Shown here: one piece after another, positions 15,666-23,825 of the stretch | Layout: every line of letters starts with the position of its first letter | How positions within the stretch are numbered: position 1 is the first letter of the stretch | Assembly: GCA_020725465.1 (NCBI GenBank) | Contig: DYEY01000036.1 | Location: forward strand, 1-64,000 | Source: Dethiobacter sp. | Lineage (GTDB): Bacteria; Bacillota; Dethiobacteria; Dethiobacterales; Dethiobacteraceae | DNA length: 64,000 nucleotides | Reading direction: 5' to 3' | The notes under the pieces: model-generated | Seen by the model: only the letters and a program-made list of their open reading frames with translations | What the model was told of the DNA's origin: nothing | Database searches by the model: none | Made by a program: the position numbers and the translations under genes

Positions 15666-16421
15666 ATGAAACAAATTGCCATTGCCGGGAAGGGTGGTGT
15701 GGGTAAAACCACCTTTACCGCGCTCATGCTCCGTTACCTGGCCAGGAACAAACCGGGTAAATCCATTCTGGCCGTGGATGCTGACCCCAACGCCAACCTG
15801 AACGAGGCGCTTGGCCTGGAAGTGGAAAATACCATATCCACCATCCTGGAGGATACCAAGAAACCCAATGCTGTGCCCACCGGCATGACCAAGGAAATGT
15901 TTATTGAATACAGGCTGCAGGATGCGCTGGTGGAAACCAAAACCATGGATCTTTTGGTGATGGGTAACCCCCAGGGTTCCGGCTGCTACTGTTACCCAAA
16001 CGACCTGCTGCGCAAACACCTGGAGAAACTGCGGGCCAATTACGACTATGTGGCGGTGGACAACGAGGCGGGTCTGGAACACCTGAGCCGGCGCATTATT
16101 TCCGAAGTGGATACCATGATCGTGGTCAGTGACGCCTCGGCCCGCGGCATCCGTTCCGCGGCGCGGGTGCATGATATTGTCAAAAGCGTAAACCTCGGGG
16201 TAAACAACCTTTACCTGGTGGTGACCAAGGTAATGGATGACAATGCGGTGAGCGAGCTAAAGGATGAAATAGACAAGACCGGCCTGCAGCTGCTTGGCAC
16301 CGTGCCCATGGATCCTATGGTGGCGGAGTATGACCTGTTGGGCAAGGCCATTACTGACTTGCCTGACCATGCGCCGGCGGTGAAGGCAGTGGAGGCGATA
16401 CTGGCCGGACTGGACCTGTAA
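15666..16421 (+). CDS. cooC: CooC-family nickel-insertion ATPase
   Basis: CooC is a MinD-like ATPase that helps insert nickel into anaerobic CO dehydrogenase or acetyl-CoA synthase. The 251-residue product has the deviant P-loop GKGGVGKTT (residues 8-16) and, decisive for this family, the metal-binding CxC pair in GSGCYCYPN (C107, C109). Switch regions VDADPNANL and DNEAGLEHLSRR also match. AGGGAGG precedes ATG 15666. No cooS, acsB or other nickel-enzyme gene is in the window, so the client lies elsewhere on the genome. The direct linkage to a MoxR/VWA pair is notable. Confidence 0.92.
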   Translation: MKQIAIAGKGGVGKTTFTALMLRYLARNKPGKSILAVDADPNANLNEALGLEVENTISTILEDTKKPNAVPTGMTKEMFIEYRLQDALVETKTMDLLVMGNPQGSGCYCYPNDLLRKHLEKLRANYDYVAVDNEAGLEHLSRRIISEVDTMIVVSDASARGIRSAARVHDIVKSVNLGVNNLYLVVTKVMDDNAVSELKDEIDKTGLQLLGTVPMDPMVAEYDLLGKAITDLPDHAPAVKAVEAILAGLDL

Positions 16422-16427
16422 ACGGGC

Positions 16428-17123
16428 ATGATCAGCCTGCAGTTTAAGCCAGCCAGGGACGGGGTGTTTCTGTCTCGCCCCAACCGCTTTGTCGCTGTGG
16501 TGGAAACCGGCGGCACTGTGGTTAAGGCACATATTGCCACTTCGGGCCGGCTGCGGGAACTCCTGGTGCCCGGTGCCCGGCTCCTGCTGGAAGAGGGGGA
16601 AGGCCGAGCCCGGCGCACCCCCTTCAGTCTGAAGGCGGTGAAGCATAACGGTGTTTGGGTCAGCATCGATGCCCAGGCGCCCAACCGTCTGCTGGAGCAG
16701 GCATTGCGGCTACGGACCCTGTCTCCCTTTGCCGGCTGTGAGTTTGGGCGCCGTGAACCGGAAAGCGGCGGCGGCCGCTTTGACTTTTTGCTGTGGGAGC
16801 GGGGGCACCCGGTATATATCGAGGTAAAATCGGTGACCCTGCTGGAAAAAGGAGTGGGCCTGTTTCCCGACGCGCCAACCGCCAGGGGGGAGCGGCATCT
16901 CCGGCACCTGGCTCGCCTGGCCGAAAGCGGCCTGAGGGCTGCGGTGATTTTTGTCATCCAGCGGCGGGACGCCTGCTGTTTTGCGCCAAACGGCGATACC
17001 GACCCGCGCTTTGCCGCCACCCTGCAGGAGGCTGCCTGGTCCGGGGTTGAGATTTATGCTTACGGCTGCCTGGTGGACCGGTCCGGTATCACCCTGAACG
17101 GCCGCCTGCCCATACTTATCTAA
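16428..17123 (+). CDS. sfsA: SfsA family protein
   Basis: SfsA was named for stimulation of sugar fermentation in E. coli; it is a DNA-binding or nuclease-like protein of uncertain physiological role. The 231-residue length is normal. The N-terminal OB-like part has RPNRFVAVVETGG and HIATSGRLRELLVPG; the C-terminal part has the nuclease-like signature DFLL...YIEVKSVTL (residues about 116-133), with the conserved FPDAPTARGERHL. It starts 6 bases after cooC, inside the same operon. Why sfsA follows a metal-insertion cassette is unclear; it may be simple operon packing. Confidence 0.92.
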   Translation: MISLQFKPARDGVFLSRPNRFVAVVETGGTVVKAHIATSGRLRELLVPGARLLLEEGEGRARRTPFSLKAVKHNGVWVSIDAQAPNRLLEQALRLRTLSPFAGCEFGRREPESGGGRFDFLLWERGHPVYIEVKSVTLLEKGVGLFPDAPTARGERHLRHLARLAESGLRAAVIFVIQRRDACCFAPNGDTDPRFAATLQEAAWSGVEIYAYGCLVDRSGITLNGRLPILI

Positions 17124-17147
17124 GCCTGTTTCCCGGAGGTGCTATTG

Positions 17148-17828
17148 ATGCCTATTACCGGATACCGCGACCGCACCGAGGCCGGGCGCGTGCTGGCGGG
17201 TCTGCTGGCCGGTTACAGCGGCCAAGGCGGCCTGGTACTGGCTGTGCCGCGCGGCGGTGTGCCGGTGGCCCTGCCCCTGGTGCAGGCGCTGTCTTTTGAG
17301 CTGGACCTGATAATCCCCCGCAAAATCGGGGCGCCCCACCAGCCTGAGCTGGCCATCGGGGCGGTCTGCGAAGACGGCGAAGTCCTGTTAAACCCTCACC
17401 TGATCAATGCCCTGGGGGTAAGCGACAGCTACATAAACAGCGCAGCGGAAAAAGAAGTGGCGGAAATAAAAAGGCGCCTTACCCTTTACCGCGGGTCGGC
17501 TGTGCCCGCCGCGGTGGAAGGCAGGACTGTGATTGTGGTGGATGACGGGGTAGCCACCGGTTTTACGATTACGGCGGCGCTGCAGTCCGTGGCCCGGCGC
17601 CGGCCCAAAGAGCTTGTTCTGGCTGTTCCGGTGGGTCCGCCCGATACCATTGTCATGCTGGCCAGGGAAGTGGACCGGGTAGTCTGCCCGTTGCAGCCGG
17701 AAAATTTTGACGCTGTGGGCCGCTTTTACCGGGACTTCCGCCAGCTTGGCGATGACGAGGTGCGGGCTATGCTGGCCCTGGCAAAAAAAGCGGCGCCGGT
17801 AGGAGAAAGCTCTCCCGGGGTCGAATAA
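17148..17828 (+). CDS. Phosphoribosyltransferase-domain protein
   Basis: The 226-residue protein has the type I phosphoribosyltransferase fold. The PRPP-binding loop is VIVVDDGVATGFT (near residues 124-136), and an early loop VPRGGVPVALPL resembles the pyrophosphate-binding region. Proteins of this subgroup, often annotated only as predicted phosphoribosyltransferases, have no agreed substrate. CGGAGG at 17134-17139 places the start at ATG 17148 (8-base spacing). It lies between sfsA and the beta-CASP nuclease in the long operon from 13417. I cannot assign a salvage pathway. Confidence 0.85.
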   Translation: MPITGYRDRTEAGRVLAGLLAGYSGQGGLVLAVPRGGVPVALPLVQALSFELDLIIPRKIGAPHQPELAIGAVCEDGEVLLNPHLINALGVSDSYINSAAEKEVAEIKRRLTLYRGSAVPAAVEGRTVIVVDDGVATGFTITAALQSVARRRPKELVLAVPVGPPDTIVMLAREVDRVVCPLQPENFDAVGRFYRDFRQLGDDEVRAMLALAKKAAPVGESSPGVE

Positions 17829-17855
17829 CAGAGGTACCAGGAATGGGGGGACGCC

Positions 17856-19451
17856 ATGCTTCTGAAATTCTGCGGCGGCGCCCGGACGGTGACAGGGTCT
17901 TCTTTTCTGCTTGAAGCCTCCGGCAAAAAAATCCTGATAGACTGCGGCCTTTTCCAGGGGAACAAGCGGCTGCGCGAGAGAAATCTGCGCGATTATCATT
18001 ACGACCCAGCACAGTTGGACTACATTTTGCTGACCCACGCCCATATTGACCACAGCGGAATGGTGCCACGCCTTATTAAAGACGGTTTTACGGGGAAAAT
18101 CCTGGCCACCAGAGCGACAGTGGACCTGTGCGGCATAATGCTCCCGGACAGCGCCCATATCCAGGAGATGGAGACTGAGTGGGTCAACCGGAAAAACCGC
18201 CGGGCGGGCCGGCCGGTGGTTGAACCGCTTTATTCTGTGGCCGACGCCTACGCTGCGCTGGATTACCTCCAGGGGGTCGATTACTACGAAACCATATCCC
18301 TTTCGCCGCAAATTTCACTGAAGTTTTACGATGCAGGGCATATACTGGGCTCCGCTGTTATAGAGCTGTCAGTCATCGAGGGACAGAACCTGCAGAAAAT
18401 AGTCTTTTCGGGAGACCTGGGCAAATCAGACCAGCCCATCATCCGCGACCCCGACGTGGTGGAGGAGGCGGACTGGCTGGTGCTGGAGGGCACTTACGGC
18501 ACCCGCCTGCACGAGCAGGAGGAAGAAAAACTTGATATCCTGGCAGGCGTAATCAACAGGACGCTGGCGCGCGGCGGCAATATCGTGGTGCCGTCTTTTG
18601 CCGTGGGCAGAACCCAGGAAATCCTTTATTACCTTAACCTGCTGATCAGGGAGGGCCGCGTCGCCAGGCTCCCCATCTATATTGACAGCCCGCTGGCCAT
18701 CTCTGCTACCGAAATTTTTTCCCGCCACCCTGAATGCTTTGATCTGCGGATGCGCCAGCTGCTTTACAGTGGCCAGGATCCGTTTAACTTCCCCGAGGTC
18801 ATTTATACCAGGACGGCACAGGAGTCCCAGGCCATCAACAACCTGCCGGGAGGCGCCCTGATAATCTCCGCCAGTGGCATGGCTGAAGCCGGCCGCATCA
18901 AGCACCACCTCAAGCATAACCTGTGGCGGAAAGAATCCACCATCCTTTTTATAGGTTACCAGGCGGAGGGGACGCTGGGCCGCCAGATCAGGGACGGCGC
19001 CAAAAAAGTCACCATTTTTGGTGAAGAAATAGTGGTCCGGGCCGACGTGGTAAGCATTGACGGTTTCTCCGCCCACGCCGACCGGGGGGAACTGCTTAAA
19101 TGGGTAAGTAGGTTTTTGAGGAAACCGAAACAGGTTATCCTGGTACACGGCGAGCAGGAAGTGTTGACCAGTTTTGCCCGGGATATCGGGAGCGAGTTCG
19201 GCCTGCCCGTGTATATCCCGGAGTACCTGGAAACGCTGGAACTGAGGGCGGCCGAGCCGTCAATATCTTTCACCGCCAAGGCCATGGCCAGGGTTAAGGC
19301 AGACCAGCTCCTGAGTGACTGGCAGCAGGCCGCCGGTGAATTTAACCGGCGCCTGGAAGACACTTTAAGCCGCGAGGAGGACGAAGAACGCCTGCTCTGG
19401 TGGGAGAGGCAGCTGGCTGCGCTGAAAGAAAAAATGGCCCAGAATTTTTAG
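17856..19451 (+). CDS. Beta-CASP metallo-beta-lactamase RNase-like protein
   Basis: This 531-residue protein belongs to the CPSF/beta-CASP nucleases, which process RNA. The zinc site is THAHIDHSG (H61, H63, D65, H66) with DAGHILGSA and SGDLG following. The beta-CASP domain lies about residues 195-400 ([38 protein letters not shown]). The last histidines are in [10 protein letters not shown] and VHGEQE. The C-terminal 60 residues form a charged helical tail ([17 protein letters not shown]). GGGGGG-type spacing lies before ATG 17856. It resembles the YSH1-type group rather than RNase J, which is typically about 550 residues with different C-terminal architecture. Confidence 0.9.
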   Translation: MLLKFCGGARTVTGSSFLLEASGKKILIDCGLFQGNKRLRERNLRDYHYDPAQLDYILLTHAHIDHSGMVPRLIKDGFTGKILATRATVDLCGIMLPDSAHIQEMETEWVNRKNRRAGRPVVEPLYSVADAYAALDYLQGVDYYETISLSPQISLKFYDAGHILGSAVIELSVIEGQNLQKIVFSGDLGKSDQPIIRDPDVVEEADWLVLEGTYGTRLHEQEEEKLDILAGVINRTLARGGNIVVPSFAVGRTQEILYYLNLLIREGRVARLPIYIDSPLAISATEIFSRHPECFDLRMRQLLYSGQDPFNFPEVIYTRTAQESQAINNLPGGALIISASGMAEAGRIKHHLKHNLWRKESTILFIGYQAEGTLGRQIRDGAKKVTIFGEEIVVRADVVSIDGFSAHADRGELLKWVSRFLRKPKQVILVHGEQEVLTSFARDIGSEFGLPVYIPEYLETLELRAAEPSISFTAKAMARVKADQLLSDWQQAAGEFNRRLEDTLSREEDEERLLWWERQLAALKEKMAQNF

Positions 19452-19464
19452 GGAGGGACCGCCT

Positions 19465-19890
19465 GTGAGCGACTGGAACATACAGGAAATCATCCCGCAC
19501 CGTTACCCTTTTTTGCTGGTGGACCGCCTGCTGGAAGTTATCCCGGGTGAGCGCGCCCGGGGCATTAAAAACGTTACCGTCAACGAGCCCTTTTTCCAGG
19601 GCCATTTCCCTGGCTACCCGGTTATGCCGGGTGTCCTGATCGTTGAGGCCATGGCCCAGGTCGGAGCGGCGGCCATTTTGACCCTGCCGGAAAACAAAGG
19701 GCGGCTGGCGCTTTTTACCGGTATCGACGGGTTGCGTTTTAAACGGCAGGTGGTGCCCGGCGACACGCTTTACCTGGAGCTGGAGGTGATTAAAATGCGT
19801 GGGCCTGTGGGTAAAGGACGCGGCACCGCCACGGTGGACGGCAAGACCGCTGCCACCGGTGAGCTGATGTTTGCCCTGGTTGACCGTTAA
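19465..19890 (+). CDS. fabZ: 3-hydroxyacyl-[acyl-carrier-protein] dehydratase FabZ
   Basis: FabZ dehydrates beta-hydroxyacyl-ACP in each fatty-acid elongation cycle. The 141-residue length is standard. The hot-dog fold carries the catalytic histidine in [11 protein letters not shown] (H47) and glutamate in IVEAMAQ (E61); the N-terminus [16 protein letters not shown] is typical. Initiation is at GTG 19465 with AGGGAGGGA in front, 13 bases after the nuclease gene. It is the last gene of the operon; no other fab genes are adjacent. Confidence 0.95.
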   Translation: MSDWNIQEIIPHRYPFLLVDRLLEVIPGERARGIKNVTVNEPFFQGHFPGYPVMPGVLIVEAMAQVGAAAILTLPENKGRLALFTGIDGLRFKRQVVPGDTLYLELEVIKMRGPVGKGRGTATVDGKTAATGELMFALVDR

Positions 19891-19913
19891 AGGCACCGGT
19901 CCCGTAAAACCAG

Positions 19914-19942
19914 TTGACAGCCAGAGGCGTTTCCGTTATTAT
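19914..19942 (+). promoter_or_regulatory. Sigma-A promoter for the SAM riboswitch/metK
   Basis: TTGACA (19914-19919), 17 bases, TATTAT (19937-19942). The -35 box is perfect and the -10 box has one mismatch. The predicted transcript starts about 15 bases before the riboswitch P1 stem. Confidence 0.85.
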
Positions 19943-19962
19943 TTAACTGCAAAAACCGCATA

Positions 19963-20070
19963 CTCTTATCCAGAGAGGTGGAGGGACTGGCCCGATGAAA
20001 CCCGGCAACCGGACGCGCGTCAACGGTGCCAATTCCAGCAGGGTGGTAACTCCATCCTGGTAGATAAGAG
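19963..20070 (+). promoter_or_regulatory. SAM-I riboswitch aptamer (S-box)
   Basis: P1 is CTCTTATC (19963-19970) paired with GATAAGAG (20063-20070). Inside are the hallmark S-box elements: AGAGGTGGAGGGACTGGCCC (19972-19991), GATGAAACCCGGCAACC (19994-20010), GGTGCCAATTCCAGCAGG and the late P4 region. High S-adenosylmethionine would stabilise P1 and free the downstream terminator, lowering expression of metK, the enzyme that makes this metabolite. Confidence 0.95.
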
Positions 20071-20090
20071 AGGTGCTTCCTGAAAAAAGG

Positions 20091-20119
20091 ACCTCTTAAA
20101 TCGAAAAGAGGTTTTTTTT
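20091..20119 (+). terminator. Riboswitch-controlled intrinsic terminator
   Basis: Stem ACCTCTT (20091-20097) with AAGAGGT (20106-20112) and a T run to 20119. The segment AGAGAGGT (20067-20074), which overlaps the 3' strand of P1, can pair with ACCTCT instead and so forms the antiterminator when SAM is low. Confidence 0.88.
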
Positions 20120-20185
20120 ATTGGTAAGGAAGGCCGGAATAAAAGCAGCCCTTTGCCAAAAGCTACTTAAATAGGAGGTTGCAAG

Positions 20186-21379
20186 ATGGGCAAGAGTTTT
20201 CTTTTCACTTCGGAGTCGGTAACCGAAGGCCATCCTGACAAGGTGGCCGACCAGATTTCAGACGCTATTCTGGACGCCATCCTGGAGAAAGACCCCCTGG
20301 CCCGGGTGGCAGCAGAGACTTCCGTTACCACCGGCCTGGTGCTGGTAGCCGGCGAGATTACCACTTCCTGTTATGTGGATATCCCTTATGTTGTACGCAG
20401 TACAATTAAGGGGATTGGCTATACACGGGCCAAGTACGGGTTTGACGGCGATACCTGTGCCGTACTCACCTCCATTGACGAGCAGTCACCGGATATCGCC
20501 ATGGGTGTCAACCGCTGCCTGGAAGCCAAAAGCGGCGAGTTTGCCGACGGGGATCCTGATGCCATCGGTGCCGGCGACCAGGGCATGATGTTTGGCTTTG
20601 CCTGTACCGAAACACCGGAGCTAATGCCGCTGCCCATAGCCATGGCCCACCGGCTGGCCCGCCGCCTGGCCCAGGTGCGGCGGGAAAAAATACTGTCCTA
20701 CCTGCGCCCCGACGGCAAGACGCAGGTCACGGTACGTTATGAAAACAGCCTTCCGGTTGCCATTGATACTGTGGTAGTCTCCGCACAGCATCGGGATGAT
20801 GTCCCCCTGGAAAAAATCCGCAAAGACATACTGGAAGCGGTGGTGCAGGAGGTGGTTCCCGGTAAGTATCTTGCCGCCGGCACCCGCTATTTTGTCAACC
20901 CCACCGGCCGCTTTGTGGTGGGAGGCCCGCAGGGTGATGCCGGACTTACCGGCCGCAAGATAATCGTGGATACTTACGGGGGTTACGCCCGTCACGGCGG
21001 CGGAGCGTTTTCCGGCAAAGATCCCACCAAGGTGGACAGGTCAGCGGCTTATGCCGCCCGCTATGTGGCAAAAAATATTGTGGCGGCGGGACTGGCAACC
21101 AAGTGCGAGGTACAGCTGGCCTATGCCATCGGTGTGGCCAAACCGGTTTCCCTTATGGTGGAGACTTTCGGTACCGGCGTTATTGAAGAGGCCAGGATAG
21201 AAAAAATTGTCCAGGCAGTTTTTGACCTCAGGCCTGCTGTCATTATCCGCCAGCTAAAGCTGAGGCGCCCGATTTACAAACAGGTGGCGGCTTACGGCCA
21301 CTTCGGACGAGCCGACCTGGAACTGCCCTGGGAACTTACCGACCGGGCCGAACTGTTGCGGAGTGAGGCAGGGTTATAA
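20186..21379 (+). CDS. metK: S-adenosylmethionine synthetase
   Basis: MetK makes S-adenosylmethionine from methionine and ATP. The 397-residue length and motifs are standard: [20 protein letters not shown] at the N-terminus with the catalytic GHPDK histidine, [12 protein letters not shown], and the phosphate-binding [19 protein letters not shown] (residues about 271-289). AGGAGG lies before ATG 20186. Expression is controlled by the SAM-I riboswitch directly upstream. The gene is monocistronic or nearly so; the next gene has its own promoter at 21496. Confidence 0.98.
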   Translation: MGKSFLFTSESVTEGHPDKVADQISDAILDAILEKDPLARVAAETSVTTGLVLVAGEITTSCYVDIPYVVRSTIKGIGYTRAKYGFDGDTCAVLTSIDEQSPDIAMGVNRCLEAKSGEFADGDPDAIGAGDQGMMFGFACTETPELMPLPIAMAHRLARRLAQVRREKILSYLRPDGKTQVTVRYENSLPVAIDTVVVSAQHRDDVPLEKIRKDILEAVVQEVVPGKYLAAGTRYFVNPTGRFVVGGPQGDAGLTGRKIIVDTYGGYARHGGGAFSGKDPTKVDRSAAYAARYVAKNIVAAGLATKCEVQLAYAIGVAKPVSLMVETFGTGVIEEARIEKIVQAVFDLRPAVIIRQLKLRRPIYKQVAAYGHFGRADLELPWELTDRAELLRSEAGL

Positions 21380-21495
21380 AAGCAGGGACGGCACCAGGTG
21401 GTGGCGTCCTTAACTTTTGCCAGGAACCGGTGGTTTAGATATGACATCCGGCAGCCCCGCTCCCTTTTCCCCGGGGTGCAGGCCAAACTGTGGGG

Positions 21496-21524
21496 TTGAC
21501 CGGCAAAGCTCCCCTTTTTATAAT
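21496..21524 (+). promoter_or_regulatory. Sigma-A promoter for the DUF1659/DUF2922 pair
   Basis: TTGACC (21496-21501), 17 bases, TATAAT (21519-21524). Five of six and six of six matches to consensus; start codon 42 bases downstream. Confidence 0.85.
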
Positions 21525-21565
21525 GGATTCACCGCGCGGTATTATAAGCAAAGGTGGTGAACCAG

Positions 21566-21790
21566 ATGGCTGTGACCCTTCTTCCCAACTACAGCCGCTG
21601 CCAGGTGAGACTGCAGAAAGGTGTGGATGGCCAGGGTGAACCGGTTTATACCACCCGTACCTTCAGCCGGATCCGCCCGCAGGCCAGTCACCAGGATATC
21701 TATGATGCCATAACCTCCCTGCTTTCCCTGCAGGCCCTGCCGGTGGTGTCCCTGCGCCGCATTGACGACGGTGAGCTGGTAAGCGGGTAG
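21566..21790 (+). CDS. DUF1659 family protein
   Basis: This 74-residue protein matches the small DUF1659 family common in Firmicutes, whose function is not known. Typical are the start MAVTLLPNYSRCQVRLQKG, the R-x-F-x-x-I segment (TRTFSRIRPQA) and the central QDIYDAITSLLSLQ helix. AAGGTGGTG at 21551-21559 directs initiation to ATG 21566, not to the GTG codons inside that site. It is paired with a DUF2922 gene 32 bases downstream, as is usual for these families. It has its own strong promoter. Confidence 0.85.
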   Translation: MAVTLLPNYSRCQVRLQKGVDGQGEPVYTTRTFSRIRPQASHQDIYDAITSLLSLQALPVVSLRRIDDGELVSG

Positions 21791-21822
21791 CGGTTTACGA
21801 AGCAAACGGGGGAGGTGATAGC

Positions 21823-22044
21823 ATGGAAGAAGTTCTTCAGCTGGTTTTCCGCAATGAAGCAGACTCCCTGTTCACCATAACGCTGCCAAGTCCGGTTTCA
21901 GGAGTGACGGAGGCGGCCGTGGAGGAGGTTATGGACCACATCATCGCCAAAAACATCTTTCACACCGCCGGCGGCGCGGTGGTGGGCAAAGTCAGGGCCC
22001 GGCTGGTGTCCCGCGAGGTAACGGAGATTATTTCTTTCACGTAG
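21823..22044 (+). CDS. DUF2922 family protein
   Basis: This 73-residue protein belongs to the DUF2922 family of unknown function, almost always found next to DUF1659. The pattern LQLVFRNEADSLFTITLPSP and the C-terminal RLVSREVTEIISF are typical. GGGGGAGGTGATAGC precedes ATG 21823. It is the second and last gene of the unit; an inverted repeat (22050-22069) follows the stop. Confidence 0.85.
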   Translation: MEEVLQLVFRNEADSLFTITLPSPVSGVTEAAVEEVMDHIIAKNIFHTAGGAVVGKVRARLVSREVTEIISFT

Positions 22045-22049
22045 CGCAC

Positions 22050-22069
22050 AAGGGAGGCCCGCCTCCCTT
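22050..22069 (+). terminator. Hairpin after the DUF2922 gene
   Basis: A perfect 9-bp stem, AAGGGAGGC and GCCTCCCTT, with a two-base loop. There is no T run after it, so it may only weaken or stabilise the transcript end. Confidence 0.5.
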
Positions 22070-22140
22070 ACATAGAGGAAAAAGCGCTTTAACGGCGAAA
22101 TGGTAATACGTGCCTTTTATTTTTAGCCGGAGGTGGCATA

Positions 22141-23763
22141 ATGAGTTATTTCCCTGCAAACCAAAGCGCCGGGCAAAGCGGCGGAGACTTCAGCATACTG
22201 GTCTGCGGCTCCATTTCCCGGCACGGCATCGAAAAGCTGAAAGAACGGGCCGGGGTGGAGCTGGCGGCAGATCTGGCGCCGGAAGAACTGATAGAACGGA
22301 TTGCCGGTTACGATGCGCTGATTGTACGCGGCGCCACCATGGTAACCAGGGAAGTGCTGGCAGCCGGGTCAAGGCTGAAAGTAATAGGCCGGGCCGGGGA
22401 GGGTGTGGGCAATATTGATGTGGAGGCGGCCACCGAACGCGGCATAGTGGTGGTGAATGTGCCGGATGGCAATATCATCGCCAGGGCGGAACATACCATA
22501 GCCATGTTGATGTCACTGGCACGGAACATTCCCTCCGCTCATTTTTCCCTGAAAGCGGGGGAGTGGAAGCGCTCCCGCTATATGGGAACAGAGCTTTATA
22601 AAAAGACGCTGGGGCTGGTGGGAATCGGCCGCACCGGTTCGGAGGTAAGCAAAAGAGCGGCGGCCCTGGGCATGAAAATTATCGTATATGACCCTTATAT
22701 CCCGTCGCAGCAGGCCGAAAGACTGGGCGTGGAGCTGGTGACGCTGGAAGAGCTGTGCGCCCGGTCGGACATCATTTCCCTGCACGCGCCGCTGACGGCC
22801 GGCAGCTATCATATCATCGGCAGCCGGGAGCTGGCTCTGATGAAGGACGGAGTCCGCATCATAAACTGCGCCAGCGGCGGCCTTATAGACGAGGACAGCC
22901 TTTACCTGGCACTGAAATCAGGAAAAGTGGCCGGCGCCGCCCTGGATGTGTTTGAAAACGAACCGGATCTGGACAGCCCCCTTTTAAGCCTGGAAAATGT
23001 CATCGCCACACCACACGTGGCGGATTCCACCGAGGAGGCCCAGGCCAATGTCTCCCTGCAGGTGGCTGAGCAGGTGCTGCACGCGCTGTACGGCGAACCG
23101 GTGGCCAGCGCCATCAACCTGCCCGCCATCAACCCCGAAACCTTCAGCGCCCTCAGGCCTTTTCTTCCCCTTATGCGTATTCTCGGTTCTTTCTACACCC
23201 AGGTTTTCAGCGGTCAGGTGCGGGAGGTGGAGCTCCTCTACAGCGGAGATATTGCCGCCCACCCGGTCAACGCGCTTACCAATTCGTTTCTGGTCGGCCT
23301 GCTTTCCTTTATCCTCCATGATTCGGTCAACTATGTGAACGCGCCGCTTTTGGCCGTGCAGCGCGGCATCAGGGTCAGGGAGATGACCAGCAGCGCCACC
23401 GAAGACTTTACCAGCCTGATCACGGTCAACGTCAAAACCGATGAGGGCGTTAACACCATCGCCGGGACCCTGTTCAACAAAGCTCCCCGCATTGTCCAGA
23501 TCGGCCGTCACCGCATCGAAGTATCACCCTCCCGGTACATGATTGTTACCAATCACCTGGATATACCGGGGGTTATCGGCAATGTGGGCACTTTGCTTGG
23601 CAAAAACAAAATAAATATCGCCGGCATGCAGGTGGGGCGCGAATCCATCGGCGGCGAAGCGGTTATGGTTATACAGGTGGATAACCCGGTACCGAAGGAA
23701 ATCATCGAAGAAATGAAAAAACTCCATCCCATAGCCGCCGTCTGGTTCGTGCAGCTGTATTGA
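22141..23763 (+). CDS. serA: D-3-phosphoglycerate dehydrogenase-like protein (catalytic Arg replaced)
   Basis: By family this enzyme starts serine synthesis by oxidising 3-phosphoglycerate. The 540 residues show the long SerA architecture: 2-hydroxyacid dehydrogenase halves, NAD motif GLVGIGRTGSEV (158-169), intervening domain and C-terminal ACT domain (about 465-540, DIPGVIGNVGTLLG). The catalytic glutamate (E274 in DVFENEP) and histidine (H292 in TPHVADST) are present, but the arginine of the NxARGG signature is Ser245 (NCASGG, codon AGC at 22873). An N-terminal tail of about 15 residues precedes the usual start. GGAGG lies before ATG 22141. Activity on 3-phosphoglycerate is therefore uncertain. 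Confidence 0.9.
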   Translation: MSYFPANQSAGQSGGDFSILVCGSISRHGIEKLKERAGVELAADLAPEELIERIAGYDALIVRGATMVTREVLAAGSRLKVIGRAGEGVGNIDVEAATERGIVVVNVPDGNIIARAEHTIAMLMSLARNIPSAHFSLKAGEWKRSRYMGTELYKKTLGLVGIGRTGSEVSKRAAALGMKIIVYDPYIPSQQAERLGVELVTLEELCARSDIISLHAPLTAGSYHIIGSRELALMKDGVRIINCASGGLIDEDSLYLALKSGKVAGAALDVFENEPDLDSPLLSLENVIATPHVADSTEEAQANVSLQVAEQVLHALYGEPVASAINLPAINPETFSALRPFLPLMRILGSFYTQVFSGQVREVELLYSGDIAAHPVNALTNSFLVGLLSFILHDSVNYVNAPLLAVQRGIRVREMTSSATEDFTSLITVNVKTDEGVNTIAGTLFNKAPRIVQIGRHRIEVSPSRYMIVTNHLDIPGVIGNVGTLLGKNKINIAGMQVGRESIGGEAVMVIQVDNPVPKEIIEEMKKLHPIAAVWFVQLY

Positions 23764-23825
23764 AGGCTGAAAAAAGCTTTCAGCAAAAGGTGTACCCCCT
23801 TACCTTATCCTCCGGAGGTAAAAAA

